A DNA stretch of 6,887 nucleotides from Acidobacteriota bacterium (lineage in GTDB: Bacteria; Acidobacteriota; Terriglobia; Bryobacterales; Bryobacteraceae), in the NCBI GenBank assembly GCA_026394095.1, contig JAPKYY010000798.1, positions 1-6,887 of the forward strand, given 5' to 3'. Below the pieces are notes generated by a model that was given only the letters and a program-made list of their open reading frames with translations, was not told the DNA's origin and did not search any database. Every line of letters begins with the position of its first letter. The first letter of the stretch is position 1. Position numbers and translations under genes: made by a program. This document shows, piece by piece, positions 5,561 through 6,887 of this stretch.

Positions 5561-6571
5561 ATGGCACATCTGGTTACGTTAATTGCTGGTGATGGAATTG
5601 GCCCGGAGGTGGCGCTGGCGGCCGAGCGTGTGATTGCGGCAACGGGGGTACAGATTGAATGGGAGCGGGTGGAACTGTCGGGGGACAGGATTCGCGCGAC
5701 AGGGGAATCGCTGCCGGCGGATGTGGTGGCGTCGATTGAGAAGACGAAGGTGGGCTTGAAGGGGCCGGTTACGACGCCGGTGGGAGGTGGGTTTCAGAGT
5801 GTGAATGTGGCGCTGCGGAAGAAGCTTGATTTGTATGCGAATGTGCGGCCGGTGAAGAGCTTGCCGGGGCTGCATACACGCTTTGACGATGTGGCGCTCG
5901 ACATGGTGATTTTTCGCGAGAATACGGAGGATTTGTATTCGGGCCTCGAGCATGAGGTGGTGCCGGATGTGATTACTTCGATCAAGGTGATTACGCGGAC
6001 GGCATCGACGCGGATTGCGCGGGCGGCTTTCCGGTTTGGGTCCCGGCATTTGCGCAAGCGGGTGACGGCGATTCATAAGGCGAACATCATGAAGCTGGCC
6101 GATGGCTTGTTTTTGCGGTGTTGCCGGGAGATTGCGGCCGATTATCCGCATCTGATTTACAACGAGCTGATTGTGGATAATGCGTCGATGCAGTTGGTGA
6201 CGCGGCCTGAGCAGTTTGACATTTTGCTGATGCCGAATTTGTATGGGGATATTTTGAGTGACCTCGCGGCGGGCCTCGTGGGTGGACTGGGTGTGGCGGC
6301 GGGGGCGAATCTGGGGGATCACCACGCGGTGTTTGAGAGCGTGCACGGGAGTGCGCCGGATATTGCGGGACAGGGCAAGGCGAACCCGACGGCGTTATTG
6401 CGCAGTAGTGTGATGATGCTGGAGCATTTGAAGGAGATGGAGGCGGCCAAGCGGCTGCAGCAGGCGATTGAGTATGTGTATCGCGAGGGGGATAGCCTGA
6501 CGCCGGACGTGGGCGGGACGGCTACGACGGATCAGTTTACGGCGGCGCTGGTAAGGTTTCTGAAGAGCTAG
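5561..6571 (+). CDS. NAD-dependent isocitrate dehydrogenase (isocitrate/isopropylmalate dehydrogenase family)
   Basis: A 336-residue beta-decarboxylating dehydrogenase that oxidises isocitrate to 2-oxoglutarate in the TCA cycle. Motifs are IAGDGIGPEV (8-17), the substrate loop FQSVNVALRKKL with Ser80/Asn82/Arg86 (78-89), NVRPVKSLPG (94-103), FRENTEDLYSGLEHE with Arg119 and Tyr126 (118-132), the catalytic Lys173 in IHKANIMK (171-178), VDNASMQLV (205-213), the metal-binding signature NLYGDILSDLAAGLVGGLG (226-244) and ESVHGSAPDIAGQGKANP (259-276). The short bacterial/mitochondrial IDH3-like form, with Asp267 after HGSAP rather than the Lys-Tyr pair of NADP enzymes, indicates NAD+. The S-x-N-V-A-L-R substrate loop and YSGLEHE favour isocitrate over isopropylmalate or homoisocitrate, but these subfamilies are close. 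ATG 5561 is the only sensible start. A 36-bp gap without terminator leads to the next gene, so they may be cotranscribed. Confidence 0.92.
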   Translation: MAHLVTLIAGDGIGPEVALAAERVIAATGVQIEWERVELSGDRIRATGESLPADVVASIEKTKVGLKGPVTTPVGGGFQSVNVALRKKLDLYANVRPVKSLPGLHTRFDDVALDMVIFRENTEDLYSGLEHEVVPDVITSIKVITRTASTRIARAAFRFGSRHLRKRVTAIHKANIMKLADGLFLRCCREIAADYPHLIYNELIVDNASMQLVTRPEQFDILLMPNLYGDILSDLAAGLVGGLGVAAGANLGDHHAVFESVHGSAPDIAGQGKANPTALLRSSVMMLEHLKEMEAAKRLQQAIEYVYREGDSLTPDVGGTATTDQFTAALVRFLKS

Positions 6572-6607
6572 CGGGAACTTATTGATTTTGGGCTGGTCTA
6601 AGTGGTT

Positions 6608-6887
6608 ATGGCAATGACTAAAGGACCGGGCGAGATCAATATGACTCCACTTATTGATGTGTTGTTGGTGCTGTTGATTATCTTTATGGTGATCACGCCG
6701 GAGAAGCCGCTGGGGCTGGAGGCGCGGCTGCCGCAGGATGCGGTTGCAGAGCAGCCGGAGGATGATGCGGCGGTGGTGGTGAGTGTGGGGCCTGATCAGA
6801 CTTTGTGGATCAACAGGGAGAGTGTGCGAATGGAGGATCTGGGCGGGCGGCTCTTTGAGATCTTCAAGACGCGGGCGTTGCGCGTGG
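6608..6887 (+). CDS. ExbD/TolR-family biopolymer transport protein, 3' partial
   Basis: The first 93 residues of an ExbD/TolR protein, cut by the right edge. The diagnostic stretch is INMTPLIDVLLVLLIIFMVIT (10-30): one N-terminal transmembrane helix with the conserved Asp17 that carries protons. The remainder visible (from about residue 31) is the start of the periplasmic domain, with VVVSVGPDQTLWINRESV as its first strands. With an ExbB/TolQ channel the family uses the proton motive force to energise outer-membrane transport (ExbD) or envelope maintenance (TolR); these 93 residues cannot tell which. Starts at GTG 6602, ATG 6608 and ATG 6614 are all in frame after a TAA at 6599; 6608 is chosen by family length. 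No ExbB/TolQ gene precedes it; the upstream neighbour is isocitrate dehydrogenase. A partner may lie beyond the window. Confidence 0.93.
   Translation, partial: MAMTKGPGEINMTPLIDVLLVLLIIFMVITPEKPLGLEARLPQDAVAEQPEDDAAVVVSVGPDQTLWINRESVRMEDLGGRLFEIFKTRALRV

Noticed and set aside
5579..6346. 255-codon arginine- and histidine-rich minus-strand frame
   Set aside because: It lies opposite the isocitrate dehydrogenase gene, whose motifs are complete.

Overview
The window most likely comes from an acidobacterium of the Solibacter/Bryobacter type. The main clue is at the left edge: a metallophosphatase whose C-terminus carries the domain known as TIGR03437, which is greatly expanded in that lineage. 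GC content is moderately high, with many GTG, GCG and CGG codons on the + strand. The species is an inference; no rRNA or other marker gene is present.

Layout, left to right. (1) Positions 2-890 (+) hold the 3' part of a secreted-type calcineurin-like phosphatase with a C-terminal TIGR03437 domain; a frameshift near 663-700 breaks it. (2) Positions 887-1768 (-) encode a formyltransferase-family protein whose stop codon overlaps the phosphatase stop. (3) Positions 1879-2620 (+) hold a compact toxin-antitoxin cassette: a 56-residue acidic protein resembling an antitoxin tail, a TIGR02574-type antitoxin, and a ParE/RelE-family toxin. (4) Positions 2621-2980 contain no convincing gene but several small hairpins. 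(5) Positions 2981 to about 3370 (-) are the C-terminal third of an IS110-family transposase, truncated at its 5' side. (6) Positions 3401-3938 (+) hold an unrecognised membrane-anchored protein split into two frames at three perfect GTTTGGG repeats; removing one unit restores one 176-residue frame. (7) A strong terminator at 3944-3980 separates this gene from purH. (8) purH (3999-5531, -) and an NAD-type isocitrate dehydrogenase gene (5561-6571, +) diverge across only 29 bp. (9) An ExbD/TolR-family gene starts at 6608 and runs off the right edge.

Functionally the right half is core metabolism: the last two steps of IMP synthesis, a TCA-cycle step, and a proton-motive-force transducer subunit. 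The middle (about 1770-3940) is accessory DNA: a toxin-antitoxin cassette, a decayed insertion sequence and a possibly phase-variable gene. I found no complete, clearly new multi-gene system. The best leads are the 7-bp repeat locus at 3401-3938 and the three-gene toxin-antitoxin cassette with GGTTGCCG-type repeats upstream.
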